DNA of 64,000 nt, from the NCBI RefSeq assembly GCF_051020985.1, contig NW_027475140.1, positions 1-64,000 on the forward strand. Direction: 5' to 3'. Below are positions 63,734 to 64,000 of the stretch, in pieces (the stretch's first letter is position 1; the number at the start of each line of letters is the position of its first letter). The notes under the pieces are model-generated. The model was not told where the DNA came from and ran no database searches. It saw nothing but the letters and a program-made list of their open reading frames with translations. Both the position numbers and the translations under genes were made by a program. Source of the stretch: Nomia melanderi (taxonomy: Eukaryota; Arthropoda; Insecta; Hymenoptera; Halictidae).

Positions 63734-64000
63734 CGTAATTGCACCCGAGATATCACCAGATATATATTGGATTTTCCCCTGACCCAGAGTGTCCGGCCCC
63801 ATGAGACTGTGGTTTTCTCGGCCCCTGGTGGTCCGAGGTCGTTGCCGCTGCACAGGTTCATGCGCCAGGGCCTCCTACAGACAATGCACTTTGATTTATT
63901 GCGCTATCTGTAATAGCACCCGAGATATCACCAGATATATATTGGATATTACCCTCACCCTGAGTGTCCAGCCCCATGAGACGGTGGTTTTCTCGGCCCC

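Larger units (their letters stand above)
3259..64000 (+). repeat. Satellite array 2: 175-bp tandem repeat, 346 full monomers
   Basis: Phased on T(C/G)TAATAGCACCCGAGATA, monomer starts fall at 3361 + 175n through 36961, at 37135 + 175n through 39585, then at 39759 + 175n to 63909. This gives 346 complete monomers: 344 of 175 bp and two of 174 bp. The consensus is 92/175 G+C with 9 CpGs. It contains one GATATC (EcoRV) in most monomers and a CTGCAG (PstI) only in some classes. Every monomer I compared is in the same orientation. Monomers differ mainly by substitution. Nothing other than the satellite interrupts the array, and no coding sequence is supported. Confidence 0.97.
54635..64000 (+). 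repeat. Distal subfamily block of array 2
   Basis: From about 54.6 kb the monomers carry variants that are rare or absent to the left: TTTTTCACTGACC, ATATCAGCAGATA, ATATCAACACATA, GACGGTCGTTTTC, CATTCGCCTGGGCC and GGATATTTCAC. Five of the seven strongly divergent GGTGACGGATT monomers are here. The change from the 41-54.6 kb classes is abrupt. The array continues past the window edge, where the last copy (63909-64000) is partial. Confidence 0.82.

Noticed and set aside
3343..63913. Hundreds of 60-127 codon frames on both strands of array 2
   Set aside because: Each is a read of the same 175-bp monomer in a rotating frame (175 mod 3 = 1). Stops fall at TAATAG in every copy. The different translations all derive from one repeat.
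3259..64000. CENP-B box (TTCG followed at fixed spacing by A and CGGG)
   Set aside because: I checked the TTCG- and CCCG-containing segments of the monomer on both strands; none satisfies the required core spacing.
3259..64000. A single fixed higher-order repeat like those of human alpha satellite
   Set aside because: Duplications occur at 5, 6, 7, 10, 12, 14, 15, 16, 18, 19, 26, 31, 33, 35, 38, 43, 58-62, 80, 85 and 107/108 monomers. No one period holds across the window.
1..64000. Telomeric repeats
   Set aside because: No TTAGGG-type or other short telomeric tandem is seen on either strand.

Overview
The whole window is satellite DNA. I found no gene, RNA gene, transposon, integrase, tRNA or replication gene on either strand. 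Two unrelated tandem arrays meet head to tail. Array 1 (1-3254) has an adenine-rich unit of 268/269 bp, itself built from 39-bp subrepeats. Array 2 (3259-64000) has a 175-bp monomer and holds 346 complete copies plus a partial copy at each end. All open frames are by-products of the repeats: they recur at the repeat period, match no protein family I recognise, and lose frame because 175 and 268 are not multiples of three.

The size and organisation point to a eukaryotic chromosome, probably centromeric or pericentromeric heterochromatin in a long-read assembly. I do not recognise either satellite as belonging to a named species. The 175-bp consensus keeps 9 CpGs against about 12 expected from its base composition. 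That is not what an old, heavily methylated vertebrate satellite usually looks like, so the host may methylate little or the array may be young.

Layout. 1-3254: twelve array-1 units. The last has two extra 39-bp subrepeats and is cut off at the junction. 3255-3258: a 4-bp junction. 3259 to about 6700: mixed array-2 monomers. About 5.1-9.9 kb: monomers with a GACAGTCC/GACGGTCC variant. 10-26.6 kb: blocks of the common classes with local 5- and 6-monomer tandem duplications. 26.67-28.53 kb: a displaced second copy of the 7.8-9.8 kb block. 28.5-41 kb: common classes with nested 7-, 15- and 16-monomer duplications. 41-54.6 kb: duplications at 19, 33, 35 and 38 monomers. 54.6-64 kb: a distinct subfamily with its own duplications and five of the seven strongly divergent monomers. 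The array continues past the right edge.

The main signals are as follows. (1) The 175-bp monomer is almost perfectly length-stable: only two of 346 monomers are 174 bp, and both descend from one deletion. (2) Substitutions travel in linked blocks, and large segments are copied at whole-monomer spacings, so the array is a mosaic of unequal exchanges and not one fixed higher-order repeat. (3) Array 1 carries 18 A-tracts spaced about one helical turn apart per unit, which predicts strongly curved DNA next to the 175-bp array.
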